Part shown: positions 1 through 12,776 of the stretch, in pieces
Layout: every line of letters starts with the position of its first letter
Position numbering within the stretch: the stretch's first letter is position 1
NCBI GenBank assembly: GCA_013399895.1
Contig: VXBA01003156.1
Location: 124,001-188,000, forward strand
DNA from: Serilophus lunatus
Taxonomy: Eukaryota > Chordata > Aves > Passeriformes > Eurylaimidae
Length of the DNA: 64,000 nucleotides
Reading direction: 5' to 3'
The notes under the pieces: model-generated
What the model saw: the letters and a program-made list of their open reading frames with translations, nothing else
Told to the model about the DNA's origin: nothing
Database searches by the model: none
Translations under genes and position numbers: made by a program

Positions 1-1088
1 CATGGAAACAGCAGCATCTGTGAAGACAAACGTATTCCCTCTTCCCTGCAAAGTCAATTTATAGTCACATACTATGACATAAACTGATAAGACAGCAAAG
101 CTAATCAGCAACTAGGAGAAACAGGAACCCAAGCACGAGATTAAGCTCTTGCTCAAGAGAGTTTTCTTCTGTACACAGCATTTCTCCTGTGAAAACTGCA
201 AAATTAATAACCAAATCAAGCTGTTCCTGTGAGCTGATCCAGGCTGGGGATTTGTGAACTTCCCAGTTTAGCTAACAAGGGTAGGCACTGAATATTTTAT
301 AGAATTAGCTTCTAGTTTAAATCTCCAGTTATATCCTATTAAATGGGGAGAGATTTAAACAAAGTTCTTCCTTGCAGAAAATTTACTGAAGAACTATTAC
401 TTAAATATTACCTTTTCCCTGCAAAAGACCTGTCATCCTGAACAGCAGCAGCAGGGAGGAGTTTCACAACTCTCCAAGCTCCTGATTCCCCGTCGCCCCC
501 TTATTTAGCACCATCAGTGGTGCAAATGCTTCAGCATCATCCTGCTTGTGCTCTAACATTTCCAGGGACATGACCATATGGACAGGCCTGATGAATCACC
601 TAAACTTGCTTTATTCCTACAGTGATCCTTTGTAAAAAAAAACAAAACACCACCAAAACAACAACAACAGGAATCAAGACAAACAGAACCCACACAGCAC
701 AAAAATGTCCTTTTTCCCTCCCCCTCCTGCCCCACTCTGATGCTCAGCAGCCAGCCAAGCTTTGTCCCTTCCTTCATGAATCAATGTAATGGCCATCTGC
801 TCACGTTATTAAGTTAAATATATTCCAGAACACAGCGACGGGGGCAGCCCGTTTGCCACGGTCCGGGGATCAGTCCGTGGCTGCTCCATGGCCACTTGTG
901 ATATTTCCAGGATGAGGGGGGCAGGTGGGCAGCCACATGTTCCCCATCCCAGCACCACCCGTGCGGGCCCCAGGCTAAAGGGAAGCAGGCACTGTCCAAG
1001 ATGCTGCAAAGCTAAAAAAGAAATGAGCGAGGAAGGAGTTCTGATGACAAAAACCCAACTGATTTGCATGTGAATTAGGAGTTACTTA
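1..1088. other. AT-rich non-coding stretch, no gene seen
   Basis: I see no gene, repeat family or RNA here. A short CAA/CCA-rich run lies around 637-670. The open frames on both strands at 800-1070 overlap in a moderately GC-rich patch and have no protein-like character. Confidence 0.5.
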
Positions 1089-1091
1089 ATT

Positions 1092-1417
1092 GTTGCCTTC
1101 CAGTACCTGAAGGGAGTAGACAAGAAACATGCAGAGGAATTATTTCCAGGGGCCTGGAGGGACAGGACGAGGGATAATGGCTTCAAACTGACAGCAAGTG
1201 GGGTTAGATGGGATATTAGGAAGAAACTGTTCCCTGGGAGGGTGGGCAGGCCCTGGCACAGGGTGCCCAGAGAAGCTGTGGCTGCCCCATCCCTGGGAGT
1301 GTCCAAGGCCAGGCTGGAGCCACTGGGACAGTGGGAGGTGTCCCTGCCCAGGGCAGGGGGTGGCACTGGATGATTTTTAAGGTCCCTTCCAACCCAAACC
1401 AGTCTGGGATTCTATCT
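1092..1417 (+). mobile_element. CR1 LINE 3' fragment
   Basis: This is a 5'-truncated non-LTR retrotransposon tail in sense orientation. It carries the GGACAGGACGAGGG segment, the GTGCCCAGAGAAGCTGTGG block, the CCATCCCTGGGAGTGTCC block, and the terminal AAGGTCCCTTCCAACCC plus GGGATTCTAT tail. It encodes only the last non-coding part of the element. It closely resembles the copy near 26.5 kb, so both belong to the same young subfamily. Antisense open frames through it are artefacts of its GC content. Confidence 0.92.
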
Positions 1418-2902
1418 AACAGAGGGGTACTTTGGTTTATCTGTTCAGCCTAACCATCCATCCTGACAAAAGTAAAATCAAGGATAATTTGTGGAACTGT
1501 CACAGCAACCAGAGTCACATCACCACGTGCTGGTGCTGTGGCAGTGCAATGGGAGCCAGAAGCCCCAACATTCACCACTGCCCCACGGAAGTGGCCTGCA
1601 GTGCCTGGCTATGGAATCAGCAGGTACCTCAGCAGGAGTGATTTTTAAAAAGAATGCATCTAAATATATATTTGACCTGGTGCTGCCCCACAGTGCAGAG
1701 CGAGCGCCACAGAATCCATCCTGATGCAGCAATTCCCAAGTATCCCTGCTGATGTGGTTCACAAAACCTTTGCTGTGAGCTTGATCCTCTAACTCCAACT
1801 CACACAACTCATGGCACCCGAGCCAAGTGTCCCCAGGCCACACTGAAAGCCTGGTTGGAAGCACCCACACCTTGAAACACAGACATGCAACGCTATGAGG
1901 CATGGAGGTGACTACAGAGTATCTGTTAACTTTGGGAGTTGAGCTATCTTTTCACTAAATTCAGGTAATTCAGAGGAACACAGATTTAGACAAGTGCGTT
2001 TTCTGTTGCACAGCCTGAAGGTATCTTGCCTCCCAGAGCCGCTTTATTGTGATGCAAATACTGCCTCATTTTTAGCAGAACTGTACTGAAAAAGTACAAC
2101 TTTCAAAGGTGGTTGTGTGTTCTGAACTTGCACATCACAGCCCAAACCCTCTCTCAGCCGTCAATATGTCACATAAATGATAAATGCCTCAAAAGAAAAT
2201 TCCATAAAGAGTCCCATAAAACAGCTTCCCAACCTACTGCAAGGTCAAGTAGCTCAATCACCACTGATGTATGAGGAAGGGAATATACAGGCTTGTCAGC
2301 TTGGTCCCATTTTCTGGTTTGAATTCCAGTTTCTGCAGATGTCTGGCAGAGCAGTGCATGAGTTGAATTATACAGATATTCAGAAAGGTGCTCTCTGGCT
2401 GATAATCAATCCAGATCAAGGAGGACAGGATAATAGTCATAAAGTTTTTACAATTCCTGTGTTTGGTACAAGCTCTCAGTTTGGTCCTAGCTTTTGTTTC
2501 GATTTATCCAGATAAAGTAACCGAGAAAATCACTGCCTGGCTCTAAACTCAGCTGAGCTCTTAGTTTTATTCAAGATAACGGACTAGCTTGCCAAATTTC
2601 TGTTAAACACTGGTTTAGCCAACTTTAGTTCACCATCTCCCTCAGCTCTCCCCTAAAACAAAAGGAATTGGGCTGATGAGTAAGTGTGGGATAAAGTCTG
2701 CCCACGTTTGTATCTCAGCAGAATGAATTCAAATGTTTCACAATTGATTGAATACTACAAAGGGAAAAGTCAGTGACTGCACAGGCTATTTAGCTTCAGC
2801 TTTTAACTTAGAAAAAGGCTTTTCTTTAAAAAAAAAACCCCACAGTAAGTAGGGCAGAGCTGGGGACAAGGGGCTGAGTCCTCCCAGCACTACAAAGTGC
2901 CC
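1418..2902. other. AT-rich non-coding stretch
   Basis: No repeat or gene is recognised. The 112-codon frame at 2177-2515 (+) and the 127-codon frame at 1520-1903 (-) have no recognisable domain and no clear splice context, so I treat both as chance. Confidence 0.5.
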
Positions 2903-3389
2903 TCAGCAAGACACTTGTACAGTGTGTGACTTGATGTCACTGTGTGAAAAGACCTGGACAAAAAATGCTCAACTCATTATCCTGACAAATCTGCAACCTG
3001 AAAGTATTAAATTTGCATCAAATACAAGGACTCTGATCCTACTGAGGTGTTTGGACAGAACTCCCATGGGCTTCAGCAGGGACAGGTTGTCACAATAAAT
3101 GCCCAGTTGTACCAAGTCCTCCCAACATTAATAACCTGCCACTTCAGTGACCTGCACAGCCAGAGAACTGTGTGTTCCCAAACCCCAGTTTTCTCTGCTC
3201 AGATTCCTGTTCCATCCATCACTGCAAGGAATAAACAGATCACCTCAGCAATATCAAATATTATGATCTAACAGAGCCTCTGTGGGATGGAATGATCAAA
3301 TGTTCTGCAGAACAATGATTTGGGCATTTCATGCCCAGGTCTTTTCACACAGTCGCATCAAGTCACGCACTGTACAAGTGTCTTGCTGA
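2903..3389. repeat. 55-base inverted repeat (2903-2957 / 3335-3389)
   Basis: The segment 2903-2957 reappears as its reverse complement at 3335-3389, with 52 of 55 positions matching. The arms include GACACTTGTACAGTG on the left and CACTGTACAAGTGTC on the right. The spacer of 377 bases (2958-3334) is AT-rich with no gene. The arms could be the ends of a small non-autonomous DNA transposon or an inverted local duplication. I see no target-site duplication that settles this. The pairing is seen directly; the origin is inference. Confidence 0.85.
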
Positions 3390-3549
3390 GTTGTCTTTGC
3401 AGTGTTGTGGACACACACACGACACAAAGCTGTTTGTAAAAGCAGATTGTCATCTGAGAGGTCATACATATTATTTGTATAGGAAAAAGATCCATTACGG
3501 GCTAAAAACTTCCACATATTCACTCTTCCACCTGAGACTGGACAGTCTT

Positions 3550-3636
3550 AGAGCAACCTGCTCTAGTGGAAGGTGTCCCTGCCCATGGCAGGGGCTGCAA
3601 CTGGATGATTTTTAAGGTCCCTTCCATTCTGGAATT
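3550..3636 (+). mobile_element. CR1 LINE 3' end, short fragment
   Basis: AGGTGTCCCTGCCCATGGC, then GGATGATTTTTAAGGTCCC and TTCCATTCTGGAATTCCA, match the last part of the CR1 tail in sense orientation. Only about 85 bases remain. Confidence 0.85.
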
Positions 3637-5392
3637 CCATGTGTGCAAGCCTGGGCCTGTGGAGCCTCCTGGCTGGGACAGGGATCCAACCCACACCAGG
3701 CAGCCAGTCCCCAAGCATGGGAACAGCCCCCAAAACCAACCCTGGGCTTGGAGGATGAGGCTCCACACCACGGATCAGTGAGGGAGGAGGAGGAGGGGGA
3801 GAGCCCCCAGCTCTTTCCAACCCCTCACATCCAACACTTGCACAGCCTCAGGGCTCTGGGAGGGCATCCAGCTCCAGGGAGGCTGGAGCACCACAAGAAT
3901 GTAAGTCTGTATTGCTTATTTCACTCTGCACAAAATGTATTCTCAAAGTAACAGTGGGAACCCCAGTGGATGTGGCAGAGATGCTGTGCTTGGCATGTGA
4001 AAGGAAGGACACAATTCCATGTTCTCCTCCCTGCAGGCACGTTTGCCCCTCCAGCAAACAGTAACTGACTGTCACTGCAGGGCTAAAATATTGAAGCTCA
4101 AAGCAAAAATCAGCAGTTGTAAAAGAACTGCCAAAACCTTCCCAGGTCTGAGTACAGTATTTTCATTTTCAATCACATTTTGAAATACTTTTCATGGCTG
4201 TTGTAGCTGTTGAAGCCTCTGAATAATTTTTTTCCTATTTATTATAGCAAGATGCCTCAAAGCTTTCCCTGGAAGCTGCTTCTAATTTTCAGCTTGGTTG
4301 TTACTGATGAGTTGATACACATTTGCTTGGGTTGAAATTCCTTTGCAACACTAATTTTATCCCTGTATGTTCTGAGCTTTATATAGATGCTGAATGCATT
4401 TATGCATTGTATCTCACATACTTTCCATTTACCCTTAATATAATTAGAAGTAGTTATTAAATTACTTCTTTACCAATATGAAGCCTCACTTAAACACCAT
4501 CTCAGTAGCTACAGAATTAATCTTAGTCTATCATCATAAAATAACCTGCAAGTATTAACCAATACTGGCAGCAGTTGGAGTGAAAAAATGTTTGTTATCA
4601 CTCACAATAAATCCTTTTCCTACTTGTACCCTGACATTACTATTAAAATTGTCCTTTGTTTTCCACTAAGCAACTTAAGCCCCAAGTAATAAACGGCTTT
4701 CTCTTAAAGCTATGCTCAAGAACTCTGCTAAAACAAGGCTCTAAATAACTATTTATATCTCCTCCCACTATGCAAAACAACTGCTTTTCAAGGGAAGCCT
4801 TTAAAAAATAAAATCTTTCAAACCCAAATTAAAATGATTTTGCAGCCTTCAGTCAGACCTAACACAGACTTCAACTGAAAATGTTAAAATGCTTTGTATG
4901 AAATTGATCAATTAAATTGATAATTGTGTTAAAAGAATCAAAAATTAATTCTGAGCCCTAACAAAACTCTCTACTAAGACTTTCTGTGGCTGCAGACTCT
5001 TGGTTAAGAAACTCTCAGGACCCCTTCTGGAATCTCCGGGCCAGTTTTGCCCTTTTCTTTGTCATCCAAGCTCTTCAAGCTCCTTGCACTGCACAGGACT
5101 CTGGAAAAATGATCATCTCCTGAAGTAACACAAACTCTCAGTTAATTAATTGGTGCATTTTAAGTATTAAAACCTCGAGCTCTCTAGGTCCTTAGTGTGC
5201 TCCCAAGGGATTACAAACAACATTTTATCTGTCATTCACTGCACTTTTTTTCCCCTGCATAACTTTCCAAAGTTTGTTTGCTAATAAAGAAAATGTGAAT
5301 ATGCTCAACACCTGATTTTTCTTGTGCCTGTATTTGATACATTTTCATTTCTATTCTATGATTACACTTCTTTCACTGTAGAGAACACAATT
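3637..5392. other. Non-coding stretch, GC-rich at its left end
   Basis: The part at 3640-3900 is GC-rich and stop-poor in several frames. It ends at a strong splice-donor-like site (AAT|GTAAGT at 3901) after a pyrimidine-rich acceptor-like tract. All three frames of this 53-base interval are open, so it cannot be called coding. From 3950 to 5390 the sequence is AT-rich with nothing recognised. Confidence 0.45.
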
Positions 5393-5511
5393 AAGTGTCC
5401 AAGGCCAGGCTGGAGCAGCCTGGGAGAGTGGGAGGTGTCCCTGCCAGGGCAGGGGGTGGGATGGGAGGGGCTTTAAGGTCCTTTTCAACCCAGACCATTC
5501 CATGGCTCTAA
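5393..5511 (+). mobile_element. CR1 LINE 3' fragment
   Basis: AAGTGTCCAAGGCCAGGC, GGGAGGTGTCCCTGCC and a tail with TTTAAGGTCC followed by CCATTCCATGGCTCT identify a sense-oriented CR1 end of about 118 bases. Confidence 0.9.
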
Positions 5512-7340
5512 GAAATGTGAAAGAGCTGCTGTCCCATGGGAGAAAGGGAATCAGGAATATCCTCCCTTCCCTTGGCAGAGTAGAAATACCCAAGGTGAGG
5601 TGAGAAAGCCTCACTTTACTCATTCCATAAGCTCCAGGCTGGCACCTGTATTCCCAGTTCGGGAATACACTCAGAAGGTGTCTGACACAGAGCAAGAGGA
5701 GGCACAGGATCTGCAGAACACTAACTAGCCAGAGAGATTTCAGAAGAGGAGAAACCAACTCTTCTGAGCTGCTTCTGTCCACTCGTAACAAACACAACGA
5801 TTTTGATGATAACTCCTAACAAACCTACAAACTAAAAGATGCATTTAAACTACAAAAGCTTCAAACACCTCAGTGCCTGTCTGGGCCACTAAAATAACTC
5901 TGTGTCTGCATATCTGTCATCAGAAGATTTCGTTTTAGAAGTGGAATCTCTAGAAATGCCATTATGGTGCTGTTGGCAGCAGATCCAATTGATTTGAGAG
6001 CTGGTTTGCAGGTTTTCACGTCATCCTGCACTGGCACAAATTTGGGATGAAAGGATTCAGGCATGGATGTGCTGGGCTTAAATCCTCTGCCAGGATTGCT
6101 TTTCACCCCAAAGAAGAGATGTGTCTACTCTGAGCACAAGGTGCAACTCTCCTTAGTCTTGTATGAGATACCCTAAAGCAGCTTATTGAGGTCCCACCCC
6201 TACTTTAAATATCAATTATGCTCTTCTATCAGCTGAAGTGTTTTCAAATAGGTACCAGGAACCACGAATTCACCACCAGGACCCTCTCACTGATGCCCAT
6301 TTCAGCTACTAAGTACCGCTGAGGTTGGCGGTTTTTTTTAGCTGGTTTTGGTTTCTAAACTCCCAACACGTCTCTGAACATCATTACACATTTAATTACC
6401 AAGAAATTCCCAGTCTCTGGCAGAAAAATCACAACTGCAGAGCACTGATTTTGAACAGCTTGGGAATACCCCATGGTAAGCATTTATGCGACAAATTAGT
6501 GATGAAAAATTATCCTGCAGAATTAAACCACTCAAAAGCCATTAAGGAGCATCTTGTACCATCCTGCAGATTTGATTACCCCCTGTACATAGAATTTAAT
6601 ATTAGTGTTGGGTTTACTCAATTTTAGATGCAAAATCATCTGAACAGCTCAAAACTCCTGCACAGCCTTTGGGCCACATGTCCAGGACAGAACTCAAAGA
6701 GCACAAGAGCTGGTTGATGATTTCAGTGCTGAAAATACATTTTAATCTGGGAAGAATTAGAATGACTCGGTGACATTTTTAAGAATTCAGATTATATAAT
6801 CCCGCAACTTCAGCCACATGTCACTGGTTCTCTTCTGCTTTTCCATCCACCCTTTTATGTTATATATATATATTTTTGAAACACATGACAAGAGCTACAC
6901 CAACTGAGGACTTAACTGGTGTTTCAGTAAGAACAAGTTCTCTTCCAAAAATCAGACTTAGGCTCTGCTTGATTGCCCATAATAAGAATTATTACCCCAC
7001 GTGAGAATTCTCAGGATGAGAAGCAACTTGGAGACACAATAAACATTTCCAGTCTTGCCACAGCTGTGCATCCCAGCTGAAATTATTGCTTTAAAAAGGA
7101 AACAAAGCATTCTCGGGCAATCTTTGTAGAACTGCCAACTTCAAGATTTTACTTGGGATCAAATTTCTGATGTTGTTTCCTCTCTTCATCATTAAAACAG
7201 ATCAGAGCCTGCAAAATGCTGAAATAATTCTCTGTAACTGTGGAAATATTTACTCTGACCCTTCACTGGACAATACCTTGACTGTCCTGAATTTAAAGAC
7301 ATTAAATATATTTATTTTCTCCCATATCCATGGTTATATA
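5512..7340. other. AT-rich non-coding stretch with isolated splice-like sites
   Basis: A 16-base interval at 5579-5594 is bounded by a strong acceptor (CTCCCTTCCCTTGGCAG) and donor (AAG|GTGAGG). A donor ATG|GTAAGC lies at 6477 after a short open frame. Neither has independent support, and I list them only as sites to compare with RNA data. The rest is unremarkable, with a TA run near 6861-6873. Confidence 0.4.
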
Positions 7341-7408
7341 TGGCAGAGGGCTGGAAGATGATGAGCTTTAAGATCCCTTCAAACCCAAACCATTCTGGGA
7401 TTTTATGA
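7341..7408 (+). mobile_element. CR1 LINE 3' tip
   Basis: The last 65-70 bases of a CR1 tail are present in sense orientation: GATGATGAGCTTTAAGATCC, then CAAACCCAAACC and ATTCTGGGATTTTATGA. Confidence 0.75.
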
Positions 7409-8763
7409 ATATGCCAAGAATGGAGAACAAATACAGAAAAAAAATTCTATGAAGTAACAGGTTTGACCATGACTGAGCAATAAAACACTGAGGAAAAATC
7501 AGGACTGGACTATCTCAGACACAGAAAAACTAAGGAGAATGTAATGAATTCCTGCTCATCTTCAGCTCTCAAAGTAAGGCATATCTGCCACCAGAAGATG
7601 TTTTACAAACATTAGTAAACTAATGGGCAGTGTAATTATTAATCATTTGAGAGGAGATAAGAGGAGGAAGTGCCTGTGTAAAGCTCAGGATATCAGAGAT
7701 ACTGCTGATGCTTTAATTCTTTAATATATATTTCTGACCTGACCCAGAATCACAAAGTCATTTACCCAACAATTAACCAAACCAAGGCATCTCAGAAAAT
7801 CATTCAACTGGGCTACAAATAAATAAAAAAAGTTCTGAAGTGTTTCCTTTGTGCACATTAATCATGTATTTTATTCCTAGCTTTAAACTCCGACTGCAGC
7901 TGCTTTTCAATGGATCTTATATAACACACTGACATTAACATTATTTGTTTCATCTTTTCTACATAAAAATAAGCTGGGATTTCATTATTATTTCTTAGCA
8001 TTCGATAACAGTGAAGTAATTTTCAATATATTGTCCTTAATTGTTCTTAAAAAAAAATCCAGCTTAAGCATTTTAAATGAAGGAAAATTGCAAATTAATG
8101 GTCATTTAGTTATTCTGACAACTAGACCCATGGCAGATTCCACAACAAGGGTCTCAAACTCACTTTTACTAACAAGACTAGTTAGAATATTTGCCCCAGA
8201 ATTATTAGCTAGATGGTCAGCAGATCAATTATATTAATTAAACAGGCAAGACTGAAGACAACTGATGTCAATAAATATGTCAATAAGTTAATACAGACAC
8301 CAATGCCACCTCTCCCCCCAGGGTAAATATAAACACAATCCAGCTGGATAGTCCATGGATGCACTGCTGGCTGGAGCAGTAAATTATCACAGTTACAACA
8401 GCAAGCACAGAATTTAAATTCCCTACAAGATTAAAGGAGAACCTGAGGAGATGATAAGAAAATCCCATCTGAGCTCCTGAGTCATGGATTTTGGGATGAT
8501 CTTCTGGCTCTATAAAATGATCTGGGTCAGACTTAAGATCTGGTTCCTATTCCCCAAGTGACACGTTGTCCATGACATCTCCAAGTCCTGCATTTGATGT
8601 ATTTGTTTTTAAAATGCATTTTAAACTCAGAGGAAGGTCAGCAGAGGGCTTTCCTTTAAAACATTCAGCAGTTCTGAAGTGACACCAGTTTGGTGCTGAA
8701 TGCTGATGTGGGGTCATCAACTCAGTAACTTCCAATAAGAACCTCTCAGTGAAATGACCCCAG
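7409..8763. other. AT-rich non-coding stretch
   Basis: I recognise no gene or repeat. The small open frames at 8031-8237 (+), 8280-8468 (-) and 8547-8735 (-) lack protein features. Confidence 0.5.
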
Positions 8764-8885
8764 AAGGGTTTGGGTTGGAAGGGACCTTAAAAATCATGGG
8801 CAGGGACACCTCCCACTGTCCCAGGTGGCTCCAACCTGGCCTGGGACACTTCCAGGGATGGGGCAGCCACAGCTTCTCTGGGCAG
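8764..8885 (-). mobile_element. CR1 LINE 3' fragment
   Basis: Read on the + strand it runs from the reverse-complemented tail (TTTGGGTTGGAAGGGACC) through CAGGGACACCTCCCACTG to GGGGCAGCCACAGCTTCTC, so the element lies on the minus strand. The distal 5' part is absent. Confidence 0.92.
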
Positions 8886-10000
8886 TGATGATGGATGCAG
8901 AAATGGAGGAAGGGAACAGCCCACAGCAGCTCTGCACTTGAAGCCATAACTTACAGAAGGGAGCAATGGGAGATGCAAAGGGGATTTCTCGGGAGAAAAG
9001 CCCTGTCAGCCCATACACAGAATGCACACAGAACCTGTGTGAGGGACAGTAAAACCTATACAACAACTGCACATGGAAAGCATCTACAATATTCTTCATG
9101 TGTTGTCTGCAGAAAAAAGCAAGGGGGGACCAGACATTTCAAAAGCTTCACAGCTGAACCTGCAGGATGTGGTAAATTTAAGACAGGTTTTTTGTGACAA
9201 TTTTAAGATGAAGGAAGTTTATAACAACCCAAATGTACTGCCTGGAACACTCAAAAGCACCAGTATTCAATGTATGTTCTTATTCCTCGTGTTCTCCTGC
9301 ATCCTGAGATGAGTCAACATTACCAGCAGAATCCAAACAACATGTGCCTCAGCACGTGCTGCTCACAGGCTTCAGTAACAAACCCACAGGACTGTTTGGA
9401 ACATCAATCAAAACACCTTCCTCCCAACAGGCAACCCCACATCCCACAGCACCCAAAAAGCAACGCTCCCTCCTCTTCCTCCCCACTCAGAATTGCTTTT
9501 CTCTTCAATATACACCCACACTTTGCACAGCAGACACTTCATTCTGTACTTCCAAAGGGAGTGGGAGACAACTCAGGCCATCAGCAGGAGCTCGAATCAA
9601 AAGCCCATCAGGTCCCAAAAGCTTCTTTGCACAAGCACTTCACTAGTACACGCTGATATCCTTTTTATTCATTTCTTAAATTCACTAACACCCTTTTGGC
9701 ACCAAATTGGGTCACATTGTACAGAAATGTGGACAGTGGTAACTGTTTCAATATTCAGTTTTTTCCCACTGTAACGTCACTCTGGCAGAGGATTCCTTGA
9801 GCCACTCTTCTTGCTCTTCCACAACTTTTGTTCCTTTTTATAATGCAAGTTATGATTTGGGCAAAGTCACCAGGTGAACACAAATCCCAGCACTGCCTGA
9901 AACACAACTCATTTTTCCACCACAGCTCTTCAGTTTATAATGATCTTAGATCTGAAATGAGTGTGTAGCTCTATGTGCTGGGTCTCTGGAGCTTCCAATG
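8886..10000. other. Non-coding stretch with one exon-like frame
   Basis: The interval 9113-9271 (159 bases) is open in one frame. It follows an acceptor-like TTCATGTGTTGTCTGCAG and ends before GTATGT. Adjacent frames up to 9656 are also open. No protein family is recognised, and the frame cannot be joined directly to the next candidate exon without making a stop. I regard it as probably chance. Confidence 0.35.
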
Positions 10001-10351
10001 CAGAATCATCAGGGTTGGAAAAGCCCCCCAAGATCAAGTCCAACCTTTGCCCAAGTCCCACCATGGCCTATAAACCATATTGCAAAGCACTGTGTCTGCT
10101 TATATTTGGAACAAGTCCAGGGATGGGAACTCCACCACTTCCCTGGGCAGCCTGTTCCAGTGCTTAACTACCCTTTCAGAGAATAAATGTTTCCCAGTGT
10201 CCAACCTGAACTTCCACGGGTGCAACTTGAGGCCGTTTCCTCTTGCCCAGTCACTTGTTCCCTGGGAGAAGAGCCTGACCCCCACCTGGCTCCACTCGCC
10301 TGTCAGGGACTTGCAGAGAGCCGTAAAATCTCCAGATTAAACAATCCCAGG
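10001..10351 (-). mobile_element. CR1 LINE 3' region, longer and more diverged copy
   Basis: The order matches an antisense CR1: an AGAATCATCAGGGTTGG tail, CCACTTCCCTGGGCAGCCTG, GTTTCCTCTTGCCCAGTCAC, GGGAGAAGAGCCTGACCCCC, and an end near AAACAATCCCAGG. It is about 350 bases long and more diverged than the 1.1 or 26.5 kb copies, so probably older. Confidence 0.88.
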
Positions 10352-11259
10352 ATGTCTACAGGCAGCCTATTTAACTTAGTGAATTAAGAGTAAATAACAA
10401 ATCAGGTCTCCATCCTCTCGAGGTTCTGAACAAATAAAACCCTTGTGCACTCGCAGCTCGGAGCAAGAAGAACAACTGCACTCCAGTTTGCACACAAGGA
10501 CTACAGAACACACACTTGGAGACACAAAAAACCCCCCTCAAGTACCATTTGCCAGCTCTTTTTCCTGGCAGCAGATCCAGGGCCTTGGCCAGGTTCCTCC
10601 ACGCAGCAGCAGCACTGGGCTGGTGGAACAGCTGCTCGTGGCAGCCGAGCAGGAGCACCCAGCCAGCTTCTCCTCCTGGAGCCCTTGGAACCCAGCCACC
10701 CTCTGAGCCTGGGGAGCAGCTACTCTGGGTACTAATGACCTTGGGAATACACAGCACTGAAGCCGGGCTCTGCCACAAGAATCCCAAAAACCTCGGCGTG
10801 TTGGGGTTTTTTTAAGACTTGATCTATCACATCTCTTTTTATTCACAGCTCTGTTTGTCTTTAAATATTAAAAGCAGGTATTTAAGCAATTTAAATGACC
10901 TTTCAGACCAACACAAACAAATAAGACAGCTCCTAGCGAGGCCCAGAAATGGGACAGCTCCAGCAGAGTTTCACATTTCAAGCTGAAATTTGAGATATTG
11001 AGCAGTTCAAACATCTTTGAAAGTTTGCAGGTACAGGGTTGAGCCGTGGAACATGTTATTATTATTATATATGCAGAAAGGGCTTGAAACAATTTCAGAA
11101 ATTCTGATACTACAAATCAGAATAGTCAATACAGGAGCAATCCTGTATGTTCACCCCATTTCAGATCTCCTCCACACACAGCAGCTACCAACTTGTTTGG
11201 ATTGGTACAAGGAATGTAAGAGCAAGTTGTTAATTGGCTAGACCAGATTAAAAGAAGTC
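10352..11259. other. Non-coding stretch
   Basis: The GC-rich part at 10440-10790 is open in several frames on both strands, so no frame is favoured. The rest is AT-rich, with a short ATT run near 11058-11071. Nothing else is recognised. Confidence 0.45.
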
Positions 11260-11418
11260 ACAGAATCACAGAATGGTTTTGTTGGAAGGGACATTAAAGA
11301 TCACTTTGTTCAACCCCCNNNNNNNNNNNNNNNNNNNNNNNNNNNNNNNNNNNNNNNNNNNNNNNNNNNNNNNNNTCACTAAATCAGGTTGCTCAGGGGC
11401 TCATCCAACATTTCCAGA
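11260..11418 (-). mobile_element. CR1 LINE 3' end interrupted by an assembly gap
   Basis: CACAGAATCACAGAATGG and TTGGAAGGGACATTAAAGATC are the antisense CR1 tail. The sequence then runs into N at a C-run and resumes with TCACTAAATCAGGTTGCTC, which is the next CR1 segment. The gap therefore lies inside one CR1 copy. Confidence 0.85.
11319..11375. other. Assembly gap, 57 N
   Basis: Fifty-seven N directly follow CAACCCCC. Comparison with other CR1 copies in the window suggests only about 20-25 bases are missing, so the stated size is probably a placeholder or estimate. Confidence 0.98.
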
Positions 11419-12776
11419 TACCAAAAGAACATCCAGAAAATTACCTTCTCCCCATGTTTATTTTCCTGACAGATAACCTGTCAGCCACACTAAGCTACAG
11501 CAGTGCAGCCGTATTTTCTCCTCTGTATTTCTCTATATTTCAAAGAAAGGTGCTTTTACAGTGGTAATTTAACATTGCCAAAGCAGAGCTTTAGTTAGAC
11601 CCAGGTGGGTGACGTGGTGACATCCTCTACAGTGACTTCCATTTGCTGAGGATATTTCTGGCAGACATGTTAGAGGGAAGTGTTCAGGCTGTTGTTTTAG
11701 CCTGGGGATTAAGGTGACTAGATGAGTTCACACTTAGCTGTGGCTCCCAGAGCAGTCTGGCAGGCAGGGAAGCAGCACTGCAAAACAGTTTCCTTGGCAC
11801 AGACACAACTACAGGAACCAAAAAACAGGTTTCTCTTTAGTGCCGACTGTGTTCATTGCAGCAAGAATGAAAAAACCCCAAACCAAAACCCAACAACCAA
11901 CTGGTTCTTCAGTTTCTCAAGTTATATGACTTACACATTGTAAGGCATAATTAATAGGTCATAGTTAATAGCACATTTAGACTGTATGTTTGTTCAGCTC
12001 ATCATGAAAATCAAAATAAGAATACTTTCAAAGGAATTTTTATATATACTGTGCAATTCTATAGGAGCAGAAACCCCAGAAATATTATAATGAATTCTAA
12101 CCACATGCTTCTGGAACAGAAGTTTGTCTAAAGCAATTAGTCTCTTTCCCATGCAAATATCTGAAAATAGAACAGCAGATTACAAAATAATTTGTTGTCT
12201 ATTTGTGCAACTGCTGTAGATTGCTAAAGAACACCCTCAACAGGAAGCACACCATGGGGACACATTCAGGTGGAGGTTTGGAAAACCCATGGGTAAAACA
12301 CCATCATCCAACATTAAAAAAATACCATCATTTAAATAATACCATTTTAAAAATACCAACAGATTAAAAAAAATCAACAACCAAATAAAAAACCCCAATA
12401 AACTAAAGAATTTTTAAAAAAAGCATAATGAGAAGACAACCTTCTTAAAGTTGGTTTCTGACATGGGCTCTCAGAATAAAGGTCATGACAAAACAGTGAT
12501 TCCTGAGGAGATCCCAAGGTCTTTGCCACCACTGTGCCCTGGCAAGGTCTGTTTTGTCCAGCAGACCACGCACCTCCCCAAAGCACCAACAGAGAATGGG
12601 ATAAAAAGGGAAGTTGGGTGTGTTTGGCCTGGAGGCACCAGCAGCTTTCCAGGACCTGGGAGGAGGTTACTGAGGAGGAGGGAGCTCCTCACTTGTGGGA
12701 GACACCTGTCCCATTGGGACTGGGAATTCCTGACTAAAAGGGATTTTTTTCTCCCCTGTGAGGATAACTAAGCACT
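11419..12776. other. AT-rich non-coding stretch with a degenerate A-rich tract
   Basis: From about 12298 to 12424 the sequence is A-rich and irregularly repetitive, with several ATACCAT or ATACCAA units separated by A/T runs. No gene is recognised. Confidence 0.5.

Noticed and set aside
5579..5594. A 16-base microexon with strong splice sites.
   Set aside because: Sixteen bases are open in most frames by chance and no neighbouring exon fixes the phase. Mentioned only within the stretch description.
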